DNA from: Bacillus sp. FJAT-44742 | Lineage (GTDB): Bacteria; Bacillota; Bacilli; Bacillales; Marinococcaceae | Length of the DNA stretch: 64,000 nt | NCBI RefSeq assembly: GCF_002797315.1 | Contig: NZ_KZ454936.1 | Coordinates: 1,611,133 to 1,675,132, forward strand | Direction of reading: 5' to 3' | Shown: one piece after another, positions 1 through 9,677 of the stretch | Position numbering within the stretch: the stretch's first letter is position 1 | How the letters are laid out: each line of letters begins with the position of its first letter | Notes under the pieces: model-generated | Seen by the model: the letters and a program-made list of their open reading frames with translations, nothing else | Databases searched by the model: none | What the model was told of the DNA's origin: nothing | Translations under genes and position numbers: made by a program

Positions 1-78
1 AGTAAAAGATAATGGACTGATTGTATAATAGGCAGAGGCAGCTGCTGTCGCTCCTATTAAGTGTGTTCCTAATCTCAT
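1..78 (-). CDS. Partial small hydrophobic protein (5' end only)
   Basis: An open frame begins at ATG 78-76 and runs off the left edge of the window after 26 codons. An AAGGATGG-like Shine-Dalgarno lies just upstream of the ATG. The visible N terminus (MRLGTHLIGATAAASAYY...) is small-residue-rich and could be the start of a membrane segment. I do not recognise the family. It reads away from parC and follows parC's terminator. Confidence 0.5.
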   Translation of the reverse strand, partial: MRLGTHLIGATAAASAYYTISPLSFT

Positions 79-143
79 ATATGTACCATCCTTGTATAAG
101 TTAACATAATTATATTATGGTAAATTCTATAATGTTGGGTAGA

Positions 144-173
144 ATGAAAAAAGACCGCTTCTTGAGCGATCTT
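144..173 (-). terminator. parC terminator
   Basis: On the minus strand an imperfect hairpin (AAGATCGCT / AGCGGTCTT, loop CAAGA) is followed by a T run. It sits about 35 bases after the parC stop and closes the parE-parC operon. Confidence 0.8.
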
Positions 174-206
174 CTTTCTCATTTAAGATTGCCAGGCATT
201 GCTGTA

Positions 207-2657
207 TTACTCTTGTTCTTCTGTCTTTAAGTGGCTAGTATATTTCCAGGCTTCATGAACGTCTCCGTTCTTTTTTGTATCCACGACATAAGAGCCGTTG
301 CTGTACCTGTCAGTGTTTCTTAAAATGCTGGTTTCTATATGTGTAACTTCTTCATTTTCAGTTTGCACTGCAATTACATCGTTTGTTTCAAACTTTTCTA
401 ATCCTACCACTTGATGGGGCTTAGATTTTAACTCTCGTAACATGACAAGGCCCCGTTTTGCCCGCGTAGAGGTTTCGAACTCCTGGATAGGCATCTTCTT
501 CATGGACCCTCTTTGCGTAATAAGTCCAATTACTGCCTGTTCCTTTTTTGACGGATCAAATGTTAATCCGTTAATTACTTCATCTCCATCTTTCAGGTTT
601 ATTCCTTTGACCCCGGCAGCACGCTGTCCAACTAAACTAATTTCTGATTCATGGAAACGAAGTCCGTAACCAAGTTTTGTTCCTATAAAGACTTCTTCGT
701 TTCCATTGGTCATTTCTACGTTCACGACTTCATCATTTTCTTTCACCTTAACTGCAACAAGGGCCTTGGAGTATCTCTGGGCCTGATATGCCTGCAGGCT
801 TGTTTTCTTGGCCATTCCGTTTTTTGTAAAGAATAATAAATTGCTGTCTTCTGTAAATTCTTTCACAGCTATTGCTTTAAGCAATTCATCTTCCCGGTCA
901 AGCTGGACAATATTGCCGACATGCTGGCCGTTATCTTTCCAGCGAATATCAGGTAATTCATGAATCGGCATATACAAATAATGCCCCTTCTTTGTAAATA
1001 GTAAAAGGGTGTCTGTAGTGTTTAATTCATTAAAGTAAATAAGATCGTCTGTTTCCTTCATTCCAGGGCGTTCATTTTTAGAGGAAGAATAGGATCTGAG
1101 ACTTGTGCGCTTTACGTACCCTTCCTTTGTTACTGAGACGATGACATCTTCTGAAGGGACCATAACTTCTAAGTCGATTTTTAACTCCTGGATTTTCTCT
1201 TCTATGACCGTTCTCCGTTCGTCTCCATAGGTCTTTTTGATCTTCTTTAAATCTTTCTTTATGACAGCAAAAAGATTCTTTTCACTGGATAGAATCTTTT
1301 CGAGCTTTTCAATTTCTTTAGCAAGCTCATTTGATTCGCTTTCTAAGGTTGTAATATCCGTGTTCGTTAAACGATAAAGCTGGAGCGTCACAATTGCTTC
1401 TGCTTGTGGTTCTGAAAATTCAAAGCGGCTGATAAGGTTGTTTTTTGCGTCTTTTTTATCCTTAGAGCTTCGGATGGTTTCGATTACTTCATCGAGAATG
1501 GAAATAGCTTTCTTTAATCCTTCTACGATATGCTGTCTTTCTTTTGCTTTCCGCAGATCATGTCTGGATCTGTTTGTAACTACTTCTTTTTGATGAGTGA
1601 TATAAGAGTGAAGTAGCTGTTTAAGGCCAAGAAGCTGAGGTGTCCTGTTATGAATAGCGACCATATTAAAATTATAAGTAACCTGTAGATCAGTGTTTTT
1701 GTACAAGTAGTTTAAAATACCCTCAGCGTCTGCTTCTTTTTTCACTTCAATAACAATTCGAAGTCCTGTCCGGTCGGTATCATCACGGACTTCAGCTATT
1801 CCTTCCACTTTCTTATCAAATCGAAGCTCATCCATTTTCTTTACAAGATTTGCTTTCACGACCTCATAAGGAACTTCGGTAATGACAATTTGCTGCTTTC
1901 CGCCGCGAATATCCTCAATATCTGTTTTAGCCCGGACAACCACTTTCCCTTTACCTGTTTCGTAGGCTTTTCTAATTCCATCTACCCCTTGCACAATACC
2001 TCCAGTAGGAAAATCAGGCCCACGTAAAACAGTCATTAAGTCTTGCACTGTGCAATCCGGATCATCGATCTGCATGATTGCAGCATCTATAACTTCGTTT
2101 AGATTATGTGGTGGAATGTCTGTGGCATACCCAGACGAGATTCCCGTTGAGCCATTTACAAGCAAATTAGGATACATAGCTGGTAGGACTACCGGCTCTT
2201 CCTGTGTGTCATCGAAATTTGGAATGAATTCTACAGTCTCTTTCTCGATATCCTGCAAAAGCTCCTTGGCAATAGAAGATAATCTGGCTTCCGTATAACG
2301 CATAGCTGCCGGTGGATCACCATCAATGGAACCATTATTCCCATGCATTTCAATTAAAAGATTACGCACTTTCCACTCTTGGCTCATTCTTACCATAGCC
2401 TCATAAACAGAACTATCACCATGAGGATGATAGTTCCCGATTACGTTCCCTACGGTTTTTGCTGCTTTTCTGAAAGGCTTATCCGACGTATTGCCATCTT
2501 TAAGCATGGCATATAATATCCGGCGCTGAACGGGCTTAAGCCCGTCTCTGGCGTCGGGAAGAGCTCGTTCTTGGATAATATATTTGCTGTAACGTCCAAA
2601 GCGGTCTCCTAGCACATCTTCTAGTGGAAGGTCTAAATATTTTTCTGTTTCTCCCAA
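207..2657 (-). CDS. parC: DNA topoisomerase IV subunit A
   Basis: ParC is the breakage-reunion subunit of topoisomerase IV, which decatenates replicated chromosomes. The protein is 816 aa, close to the usual Bacillus length of about 806. The N-terminal DNA-binding core contains the catalytic tyrosine in AAMRYTEARLS (Y121). The quinolone-target segment HPHGDSSVYEAM carries the wild-type Ser82 and Glu86. The C-terminal part holds the repeated beta-pinwheel blades. It starts with TTG, with an AGGAGG Shine-Dalgarno inside the last parE codons, and only 2 bases separate the genes, so the subunits should be translationally coupled. Confidence 0.97.
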   Translation of the reverse strand: MGETEKYLDLPLEDVLGDRFGRYSKYIIQERALPDARDGLKPVQRRILYAMLKDGNTSDKPFRKAAKTVGNVIGNYHPHGDSSVYEAMVRMSQEWKVRNLLIEMHGNNGSIDGDPPAAMRYTEARLSSIAKELLQDIEKETVEFIPNFDDTQEEPVVLPAMYPNLLVNGSTGISSGYATDIPPHNLNEVIDAAIMQIDDPDCTVQDLMTVLRGPDFPTGGIVQGVDGIRKAYETGKGKVVVRAKTDIEDIRGGKQQIVITEVPYEVVKANLVKKMDELRFDKKVEGIAEVRDDTDRTGLRIVIEVKKEADAEGILNYLYKNTDLQVTYNFNMVAIHNRTPQLLGLKQLLHSYITHQKEVVTNRSRHDLRKAKERQHIVEGLKKAISILDEVIETIRSSKDKKDAKNNLISRFEFSEPQAEAIVTLQLYRLTNTDITTLESESNELAKEIEKLEKILSSEKNLFAVIKKDLKKIKKTYGDERRTVIEEKIQELKIDLEVMVPSEDVIVSVTKEGYVKRTSLRSYSSSKNERPGMKETDDLIYFNELNTTDTLLLFTKKGHYLYMPIHELPDIRWKDNGQHVGNIVQLDREDELLKAIAVKEFTEDSNLLFFTKNGMAKKTSLQAYQAQRYSKALVAVKVKENDEVVNVEMTNGNEEVFIGTKLGYGLRFHESEISLVGQRAAGVKGINLKDGDEVINGLTFDPSKKEQAVIGLITQRGSMKKMPIQEFETSTRAKRGLVMLRELKSKPHQVVGLEKFETNDVIAVQTENEEVTHIETSILRNTDRYSNGSYVVDTKKNGDVHEAWKYTSHLKTEEQE

Positions 2658-2659
2658 GG

Positions 2660-4633
2660 TTACTCCTCCTCTACGACAAATAAGTTCTCATTTTCTAAGA
2701 TGCTGTCATCCTCTTCCATACCAAATTCTACATGGGATTCAATCCACTTTCTTCGTGGTTCTACTTTATCTCCCATCAAGGTGGATACCCGTTTATCTGC
2801 TCTGGCAAGGTCATCTACTGTCACTCGAATAAGGGTTCGTGACTCTGGGTTCATCGTAGTTTCCCAAAGCTGTGTTGCGTCCATTTCGCCAAGCCCCTTA
2901 TAACGCTGGATCGTATAACCTCTGCCAATCTTTTTTATCGCACTTTGAAGACCGTCTTCATCCCAGGCATATTCAACTTTTTCCTTTTTTCCCGTCCCTT
3001 TGCTTACTTTATATAAAGGAGGCAGTGCAATGTAAACTTTTCCAGCCTCAACGAGTGGAGTCATATACCGATAGAAGAATGTTAGAAGGAGTACTTGGAT
3101 ATGAGCTCCGTCAGTGTCGGCGTCAGTCATGATAACAACTTTTTCATAATTGCTGTCTTCTATAGCAAATTCTGTCCCTACCCCTGCACCGATTGCATAA
3201 ATAATGGTACGGATCTCTTCATTTTTCATTATGTCCTCAAGCTTTGCCTTCTCTGTATTGATCACTTTCCCCCTTAGCGGCAGGACTGCCTGGAATTTCC
3301 GGTCTCTGCCTTGCTTCGCTGAGCCTCCGGCAGAATCCCCCTCTACCAGATACAGTTCATTCTTAGCTGCATTCTTTGATTGTGCTGGGGTGAGCTTTCC
3401 GCTTAAGAGCACATCTTTCTTTCTGCTTTTCTTTCCGCTCCTGGCTTCTTCTCTTGCCTTTTTGGCAGCTTCCCGAGCTTGAGCGGCTTTAATAGCTTTC
3501 TTGATTAGCATCGAGCTTGTTTCAGGGTTTTCTTCAAAAAAGTAAGTTAACTTTTCGGAAACAATCGCATCTACTGCAGATCGTGCTTCCGGAGTACCTA
3601 ACTTTCCTTTTGTCTGTCCTTCAAACTGGAGCTTTTCTTCAGGTACACGGATAGATATCACGGCAGTAAATCCTTCCCGGATATCAGACCCATCAAGATT
3701 CTTATCTTTTTCTTTCAGGAAATTCATTTTCCGCCCATATTCGTTAATAGCTCTTGTCATAGCTGTTTTGGCGCCAGACTCATGTGTGCCTCCATCCTTT
3801 GTTCGAACATTATTTACAAAGGAAAGAATGTTTTCGGTATATCCATCGTTAAACTGAAATGCAAATTCTATATCAATGTCTTGATTGGCCCCATCAAAAA
3901 ACACAACAGGATGCAGTGATTCCTTGTCCTCATTTAAATAATCCACAAAAGCTTGAATCCCTGTATCATAAGAAAAAGAATCCGATTGTTCTTTTCCTTC
4001 TCTTTTATCAACAAGCTGTATGGTTACTCCATTTAATAAAAAGGCAGCTTCACGAAGTCTTTCTGCCAGCACCTCATAGTTAAACGTAGTGGTTCCAAAC
4101 ATAACAGGATCAGGCTTAAATTGAATAACCGTTCCAGTCTTTTTTGTTTTGCCTGTCTTTTCTAAGGTTGTGACCGCTTTCCCGCCATTCGCAAATTCCT
4201 GCTTAAATATGGTGCCGTCCCGATGAATTGTGACGGTCAACCATTCTGAAAGAGCATTAACAACAGAAGCTCCAACCCCATGAAGCCCGCCGGAAGTCGC
4301 ATAGCCTCCCTGGCCAAACTTTCCGCCGGCATGGAGCACCGTAAAGATGACTTCAGGCGTTGGTTTACCCATTTTATGCATTCCTGTCGGCATCCCCCGG
4401 CCCTCATCCCGGACAGTAATGCTGTTATCTTTATTTATAATTACTTCTATTTGATCGCCAAAGCCCCCAAGAGCTTCATCGACAGCGTTATCAACAATTT
4501 CGAAAACCAGATGGTGAAGCCCCCGGCTGTCAGTACTTCCTATATACATTCCAGGTCTTTTTCTAACAGCTTCCAACCCTTCTAGTACTTGTATGGCATC
4601 ATCGTTATAATCAAAAGCTTGTTTCGGTGCCAA
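2660..4633 (-). CDS. parE: DNA topoisomerase IV subunit B
   Basis: ParE is the ATPase subunit of topoisomerase IV. The N-terminal GHKL ATPase domain shows EIVDNAVDEALGG. The TOPRIM domain shows LVEGDSAGGSAKQGRD, PLRGK and DADTDGAH. I place the start at TTG 4633, giving 657 aa, because AAAGGGGA lies 9 bases upstream and the length then matches B. subtilis ParE (about 655). An in-frame start 12 codons earlier has no such site. The gene is the first of parE-parC, and yneT lies upstream as in B. subtilis. Confidence 0.96.
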   Translation of the reverse strand: MAPKQAFDYNDDAIQVLEGLEAVRKRPGMYIGSTDSRGLHHLVFEIVDNAVDEALGGFGDQIEVIINKDNSITVRDEGRGMPTGMHKMGKPTPEVIFTVLHAGGKFGQGGYATSGGLHGVGASVVNALSEWLTVTIHRDGTIFKQEFANGGKAVTTLEKTGKTKKTGTVIQFKPDPVMFGTTTFNYEVLAERLREAAFLLNGVTIQLVDKREGKEQSDSFSYDTGIQAFVDYLNEDKESLHPVVFFDGANQDIDIEFAFQFNDGYTENILSFVNNVRTKDGGTHESGAKTAMTRAINEYGRKMNFLKEKDKNLDGSDIREGFTAVISIRVPEEKLQFEGQTKGKLGTPEARSAVDAIVSEKLTYFFEENPETSSMLIKKAIKAAQAREAAKKAREEARSGKKSRKKDVLLSGKLTPAQSKNAAKNELYLVEGDSAGGSAKQGRDRKFQAVLPLRGKVINTEKAKLEDIMKNEEIRTIIYAIGAGVGTEFAIEDSNYEKVVIMTDADTDGAHIQVLLLTFFYRYMTPLVEAGKVYIALPPLYKVSKGTGKKEKVEYAWDEDGLQSAIKKIGRGYTIQRYKGLGEMDATQLWETTMNPESRTLIRVTVDDLARADKRVSTLMGDKVEPRRKWIESHVEFGMEEDDSILENENLFVVEEE

Positions 4634-4914
4634 TTGTTTAATCCCCTTTCTGCATGAAACACTTTCCATCTCTCACTATAACATATCACAAGAGAACATA
4701 CGTTTCTATCTCTTTACGTAAGTAACTATACAATATTCCTTATTTTATACCATTTTCCCCGATTTCCATAATTCTTTATAAAAAATATGAAATATTACTT
4801 GTGAAAACTCCACTTACTTGGGTACTAGGTATAGGATCTCTTTTACCATTTTACATGTATTTCGGCAAAAGATTACTAAAGTGGTGATTTTATAATAATT
4901 AGGGAGGGATTCAA

Positions 4915-5457
4915 ATGGACGATGAAAGCACGATGAATGACCATGCGTGATTTCATTATAAAATGAAAGCTTGGTTGCCAGCAGTGTAGTGGGGGGGGGG
5001 CACTTTTAGGCGGTTTGCTGGGAGGCCAGTTTTGGGGCATGCAGGATACAGCCCAGGAAACTGATACACAAACCAATGATGATCAAGCGCATGATCACGC
5101 TCCGGCCAATGACTATACAGAAGCAAGAATGTTATTTAAACGTCAGGAAGACTTTCATGTGATGAGTGCAGCGGCTGAAAGAATTTTTCCGGAAGATGAC
5201 CGTGGCCCTGGCGCAATTACATTAGGAGTACCTTATTATATTGACAAACAATTAGCCGGCTCATACGGACGGAACCCAAGGGAGTACATGCCGGGCCCTT
5301 TTGCTAAAGGTGTTGTAACCCAGGGCTTTCAAAGCGGGATACACCGTCAGAACATTTTCCTGCAGGGCATCAGCAGAATGCAAAGCATAAGCCGAAACAA
5401 CTTCAACGAGGCTTTTTGGATTTAGAGGAAGAACAGCAAATCAACATACTTAAATAG
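4915..5457 (+). pseudogene. Gluconate 2-dehydrogenase subunit 3-like pseudogene
   Basis: The middle section reads as a gluconate 2-dehydrogenase subunit 3 family protein (the Tat-exported small subunit that pairs with GMC oxidoreductases), with AAAERIFPEDDRGPGAI, LGVPYYIDKQLAGSYG and IFLQGISRM. An AGGGAGGG Shine-Dalgarno and ATG at 4915 mark the old start. The signal-peptide part is broken by at least two frameshifts, one at a run of ten G at 4991-5000. A further frameshift lies in the T run near 5412. Past it the family text (LDLEEEQQINILK) continues in another frame and then stops. About half of the usual protein is absent, and no partner dehydrogenase is nearby. Confidence 0.8.
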
Positions 5458-5458
5458 A

Positions 5459-5498
5459 CTTCTCTTTTTTCCCTTGAACACCGGTACTTAAAGAGAAG
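5459..5498. terminator. Hairpin between convergent units
   Basis: CTTCTCTTT pairs with AAAGAGAAG across a 22-base loop, with T-rich flanks on both sides. It sits between the plus-strand pseudogene and the minus-strand yneT and could serve both. Confidence 0.6.
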
Positions 5499-5509
5499 CC
5501 TTAGCTTTT

Positions 5510-5920
5510 TTATCGTGTAATGGCATGCTCTACTTTAATGCAGCGATCCATGACTACTTTCATACCTGCTTCTTTTGCTATTTGGTAGGCTTCATCGTTT
5601 TCCAAACCAAGCTGTGCCCAAAATACGTCTGCATCTATGCTTGCTGCTTCTCTGGCTACTTCAGGTAAGTGTTCACTACGTCTAAATACATTAACAATAT
5701 CGATATGACCATCGATATCTTCTAAAGAATTGACTGCCTTCACACCTAGAACTTCTTCTGCGTTAGGGTTCACGGGTATAATCTCATATCCTTCTTCCTG
5801 CATGACTTTACTTACTTCATAAGAAGTTTTTTCAGGTTTCTCGGATAATCCTACAACCGCTATGCGTTTAGCATGATCGAAAATTTCTTTAATTTCTTCT
5901 TTTGTTGGTTGCTCATAAGC
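5510..5920 (-). CDS. yneT: CoA-binding domain protein YneT
   Basis: A small Rossmann-type CoA-binding protein of 136 aa, matching the YneT/YccU family in length. Visible family features are AVVGLSEKPEKTSYEVSK near the N terminus (nucleotide loop), IIPVNPNAEEVLG, and VFWAQLGLENDEA near the C terminus. The start is the ATG at 5920, with AAGGAGG 9 bases upstream. An upstream in-frame ATG lacks a ribosome site. The gene lies upstream of parE-parC as in B. subtilis. The molecular function of the family is not established. Confidence 0.9.
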   Translation of the reverse strand, partial: AYEQPTKEEIKEIFDHAKRIAVVGLSEKPEKTSYEVSKVMQEEGYEIIPVNPNAEEVLGVKAVNSLEDIDGHIDIVNVFRRSEHLPEVAREAASIDADVFWAQLGLENDEAYQIAKEAGMKVVMDRCIKVEHAITR

Positions 5921-6646
5921 CATTAATATATTCCTCCTTCTTAATATTTCCAATAAGTACTCTTTGTCTGTTTTCCCTTTTTATTTATTAATTAATCAAG
6001 TTTTGAATATATATATTACGGTATGTGAAATTTTGGAAATAATAACATAAACGATGAAATGAAACACAACCTAACAAAATTAGATGATTGTTAAAACAAG
6101 ACCTGATAGTAAAGTAAGGCTGAAGACCCATCAGGGTAATAGTCCAATTTAGATTACATGTAGAAAAATCCGAGTAATACATAAAGGGGCTGCCTCAAAA
6201 CTCTTACTTTTGAAATCACCCCTTTTGGATAGGCACGGTGTGTATTATCTTTATATGAAAACTATTCTATTTTTGTCACGATAATATGATAAAACCTCCA
6301 CGAAATTCTGTAGTCCCTTAAAACCTACTTTTATCTCAGCGTGAAAATGGATAAGGTTTCATAAACTAACTTCCTTACGCAAAGATTTAATACTTGCCTG
6401 CAACATATTATATTACCTTTATAACATGATTCCCGATTGGCCTGCCTACCGGAGACCTTCTTCATTTTCGATTAGGAAATGGACTCCTGCATATAACCTT
6501 GATTGAGCGATATTATTTATTTTATAATAGCAACTATTTAAAAAGTAATAAGGAGTACTCACCTGAAAATAAGAAAAGGCACTCACCTATGATGGCAAGT
6601 CCCTTCTCTATTAGCAGGATTGGTCCAAGATCCTTCATTAATTATC
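5921..6646. other. Intergenic region without a supported gene
   Basis: About 730 AT-rich bases. At 6184-6225 a GGGG(CTGCCTC)...CCCC element resembles the terminal inverted repeat of some insertion sequences, but no second end or transposase is visible. A 51-codon frame at 6250-6406 (minus) has an AAAGGT site but also an in-frame TGA and no recognisable product, so I do not call it. Confidence 0.5.
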
Positions 6647-7798
6647 TTAAAACTTGCCTGCATTGATTGGCAATCGAACGGATACCAGCGTACCGCCTTC
6701 CGGGTGATTTTCAATATCCAGACAACCCTGGTGTTCTTTAATAATGGTTTTACATATCGATAAACCAAGACCTGTCCCTTCCTCTTTTGTAGAGAAAAAT
6801 GGATCACCAATTTTATTTACCAAAGAAAGGGGGATTCCCCTGCCGTTATCTTTTACAAAGACGGTAACCCAGTTGTTATCGGCAGTAAGTTCTATATCTA
6901 CTTTTCCATTCTCATCGATTGCTTCAATGGCGTTCTTAAAAATATTAAGAAAAACCTGTTTCATTTGAGATGGGTCTAAATATATGGAGGGTGATTCAGT
7001 TCCTGCCAGTAAGTTAAATTCAATATTGTGCAGGTGGAATTCACTTTCCATGAAATACATTGTCTGCCGCAGCAATTCATAAGGAGAGATTTTTTCTTTT
7101 TTCGGTGCACTAGGCTGTGTTGTAAGCAAAAAGTCACTGACCAGCTTGTTCAAGCGGTTAAGCTCCTCAATTACTATTTCATGATAATGAGCCATTTCCT
7201 TGTTGTCGGCAAACAACAGCTCAATAAATCCTTTAATTGTCTGCATAGGGTTACGAATTTCATGAGCCAGACCTGCTGCCAACTTCCCAACCATCGCCTG
7301 CTTGTCTAAAAGCTTCATTTTGTCCTCAATAACTGGCAGAGTAACCTGCTGCTCTTGAGAGATCACCGAGGATAATACGTTAGCAAGCCTTTTTACACTC
7401 TCAATTTCTTTTTCTGTAAAATCATATGGTTCCGTGTCACTTGCACAGAGCGTGCCAAACAGCTCACCATTCTCCAAAATAATCGGAACCCCTAAATAAG
7501 AAGCCAGCGAAATGCTTTCTAGGTCTTCTTTAACATGGGCTGCCCGCTCGTCAGTTTGTATATTATTTATGATAAGTGGTTCCCGACCACTACAAGAAAT
7601 AATATGTCATAAGGATTTTTCAAGAGGCAGAACCATTCCTTGAGAAATACTGCAGCTCTGGTTTGTACTTGTATGAAGCACCCGGAGAACTGAAAAGTCA
7701 CTTTCTAATGATCCTATAAAAAAGGTCTTCGTATCCACTAATTCGCTTGCTATTTGCAAGATATCTGTCATCACTGAATTTTTAACATCTATGCTCAT
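6647..7798 (-). CDS. GAF-domain sensor histidine kinase with in-frame TGA (candidate selenoprotein)
   Basis: Read through one TGA at codon 64 (7609-7607), the frame is continuous for 383 aa. Residues 1-140 form a GAF domain: GMVLPLEKSL, then TGA, then HIISCSGREPLIINNIQTDE, and ASYLGVPIILENGELFGTLC. A soluble histidine-kinase core follows, with H-box GLAHEIRNPMQ (His179), N-box NIFKNAIEAI, G1 DNGRGIP and G2 GTGLGLSI. No membrane segment is seen. GAF domains usually have Cys at the TGA position (SLC). A two-tier hairpin follows the TGA directly. No partner response regulator is adjacent. If Sec is not used, this is a nonsense-mutated kinase, and only the C-terminal 276 aa might be made from an internal start. 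Confidence 0.75.
7562..7607 (-). promoter_or_regulatory. SECIS-like hairpin after the kinase TGA
   Basis: Counting from the base after TGA, bases 2-10 (ATATTATTT) pair perfectly with bases 39-47 (AAATAATAT). Bases 16-21 (AGTGGT) pair with 27-32 (ACCACT), leaving the 5-base loop CGGGA at 22-26. The loop starts 22 bases from TGA and has G in its second position, which agrees with published bacterial SECIS criteria. Its role is inferred. Confidence 0.55.
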
Positions 7799-7956
7799 AA
7801 AGAGCTAACCCCCATAGCAATTATTCATTTTAACTAAAAGTTTTCCAAACCTTTAACATCTATTTTATACTATAGCACTAAACAAAAAAATCTTTATACT
7901 TACATATTTTATTTTCTAGCTTTTATTAATTCAATGGTCTTTTTTTCCTTCTACAT

Positions 7957-7984
7957 GAAAAGGCTGACCCTATTGGTCAGCCTT
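7957..7984 (-). terminator. Terminator after acidic remnant
   Basis: AAGGCTGACC pairs with GGTCAGCCTT around a 5-base loop. On the minus strand it is followed by a short T run. Confidence 0.75.
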
Positions 7985-7989
7985 ACTTG

Positions 7990-8158
7990 TTAGGAGTTAT
8001 CTTCTTCTTCCATTTCCTCTTCTTCATCTAGGTCAATGTCTAGATCATCATCTACTTCTTGATCTGTATCATCTAATTCAGCATCTACATCTGGTCTGCA
8101 ATGCTTTCATCTTCTTCATACTTGTAGTAGCTGTCTTACCGACTGAATGACGGACTGG
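7990..8158 (-). pseudogene. Frameshifted acidic small gene remnant
   Basis: Two adjacent frames together encode a strongly acidic tail: SYYKYEEDESIADQ in one frame, then after a single-base shift DVDAELDDTDQEVDDDLDID and a run of Glu/Asp ending at TAA. No start codon with a ribosome site is visible. The composition recalls the acidic C terminus of RNA polymerase delta subunit, but this is a weak resemblance. A terminator follows, so a real gene probably once ended here. Confidence 0.4.
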
Positions 8159-8162
8159 ATCA

Positions 8163-9677
8163 TTAGAATTTATACAGTTCTTTATATTTATCTGTTAGAT
8201 AAGATAATAAATGATCTGGATTAATTCCTTCTCCAGTTGTATCTTTTAGAATTTCTACGGGTTTCTTCAACGAACCATGCTGATGGACATGCTTTGTCAT
8301 CCAGTCTTTGATCGGAGAAAGCTCACCTTCACGAAGAAGGTTATCAAAGTCAGGAAGATCACGATCTAACGACTTCTTCAGCTGGGCTGCATAAATGTAA
8401 CCAAGAGCATAGGAAGGGAAATAACCAAACGCTCCAAAAGACCAATGAACGTCCTGCAAGACTCCTACTCCGTCATGGGGAGGAGTCACGCCAAGAAACT
8501 CCTGCATTTTGTCATTCCAGATGGCAGGAAGATCTTTGACTTGAATATCTCCGGTAATTAAACCTTTTTCAATTTCATATCGAAGAATAATATGAAGAGC
8601 ATACGTCATCTCATCGGCTTCAATTCGAATTAAAGAAGGCTTTGCTTCATTGATCGCTTTGTAGAAAGCATCAATGCTCACATTGTCGAATTGACCATTT
8701 GAGTATGACTTAAGCAAATCGTAATTGTTTTCCCAAAAAGCATAATTCCTGCCTACAAAATTTTCGTAAAACAAAGACTGAGATTCATGAATACCCATAG
8801 AGGTCCCGTCACTTAAGACTGTACCTTCAAGATCAGTTGATATATTTTGCTCATAAAGAGCATGGCCGCCTTCATGGATGGTACCAAACACAGCTGTTCT
8901 GAAGTCTTTTTCATCGTACTTCGTTGTCACTCTGACATCATTGGTGTTAAGGCCAATGGCAAACGGATGTACTGTTTCATCTAAACGACCTGCTTGAAAG
9001 TCATAGTTCATTTTTTTAAGTATTTCAAGACTGAATGCCCGCTGCTTTTCTTTTGGAAAATGCTCAAATAAAAACCCTGTTTTCGGTTTGTTTTCGGACT
9101 CTTTTACCCCCTTGACTAAAGGGATCAGACCCTCTCTAACCTTACCAAATACATCATCCAGAATATCCACGGTTACGCCAGGTTCATAGTCATCTAATAA
9201 CGTATTATATGGATGACCTTCATAGCCCCAGTAATTAACAAACTTTCGCTTGAATTCGACTAGCTTTTCTAGATTGGGACGGAAGGTTTCAAAATCAGCT
9301 TCTCCTTTAGCCTGTTCCCACTGTGCTTCTGATTTAGATTTTAAAATGTTATATTCTCTATACTCCTCTTCTGGAACCTTTTTAAAGCGGTCATATTCTT
9401 TCTTAAGCTCCTCTGCTGATTTCCTTGTAATTTCTGAGACTTGCGACCTGCCCTCTTCACTTAGAACAGCTTCTAAATGCTGGCCCATTTCATTTGAGGT
9501 TGTAAGTTTAAATACCTCTGTAGATAAATAGCCGAGAGCCTCTGATCTTTGATTGATCCCTTTTTTAGGGGCACCAGTTCTGGCATCCCAATTCATTAAG
9601 CCAATTGCTTGACGATAAGCTGTCATTTTCCTCATCAGCTCATGAAGCTGCTGTTCACTTTGTTTTACGTCAGACAT
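8163..9677 (-). CDS. ypwA: M32 family metallocarboxypeptidase (thermostable carboxypeptidase 1-like)
   Basis: A cytosolic zinc carboxypeptidase of the Taq/M32 family that trims C-terminal residues from peptides. The protein is 504 aa, as expected for YpwA (about 501). The zinc motif HEGGH is at residues 268-272 in FGTIHEGGHALYEQ. Other family blocks include DVRVTTKY, GIHESQSLFYEN and WSFGAFGYFPSYALG. The ATG start follows AAGGGG. It stands alone on the minus strand, upstream of the acidic remnant. Confidence 0.95.
   Translation of the reverse strand: MSDVKQSEQQLHELMRKMTAYRQAIGLMNWDARTGAPKKGINQRSEALGYLSTEVFKLTTSNEMGQHLEAVLSEEGRSQVSEITRKSAEELKKEYDRFKKVPEEEYREYNILKSKSEAQWEQAKGEADFETFRPNLEKLVEFKRKFVNYWGYEGHPYNTLLDDYEPGVTVDILDDVFGKVREGLIPLVKGVKESENKPKTGFLFEHFPKEKQRAFSLEILKKMNYDFQAGRLDETVHPFAIGLNTNDVRVTTKYDEKDFRTAVFGTIHEGGHALYEQNISTDLEGTVLSDGTSMGIHESQSLFYENFVGRNYAFWENNYDLLKSYSNGQFDNVSIDAFYKAINEAKPSLIRIEADEMTYALHIILRYEIEKGLITGDIQVKDLPAIWNDKMQEFLGVTPPHDGVGVLQDVHWSFGAFGYFPSYALGYIYAAQLKKSLDRDLPDFDNLLREGELSPIKDWMTKHVHQHGSLKKPVEILKDTTGEGINPDHLLSYLTDKYKELYKF

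Noticed and set aside
6184-6225. Insertion-sequence-like terminal sequence GGGGCTGCCTC...
   Set aside because: No second end, transposase fragment or target duplication is visible, so it may only be a hairpin.
6250-6406. A 51-codon frame with a TGA and a possible hairpin, considered as a further selenoprotein
   Set aside because: The product is not recognisable, the loop after TGA is too close and too large, and nothing supports Cys at the site. Chance is likelier.
7478-7606. Frameshift in the GAF histidine kinase
   Set aside because: A second reading of the bases shows ...AAT AAT ATA CAA ACT GAC... with no shift; the only interruption is the TGA.
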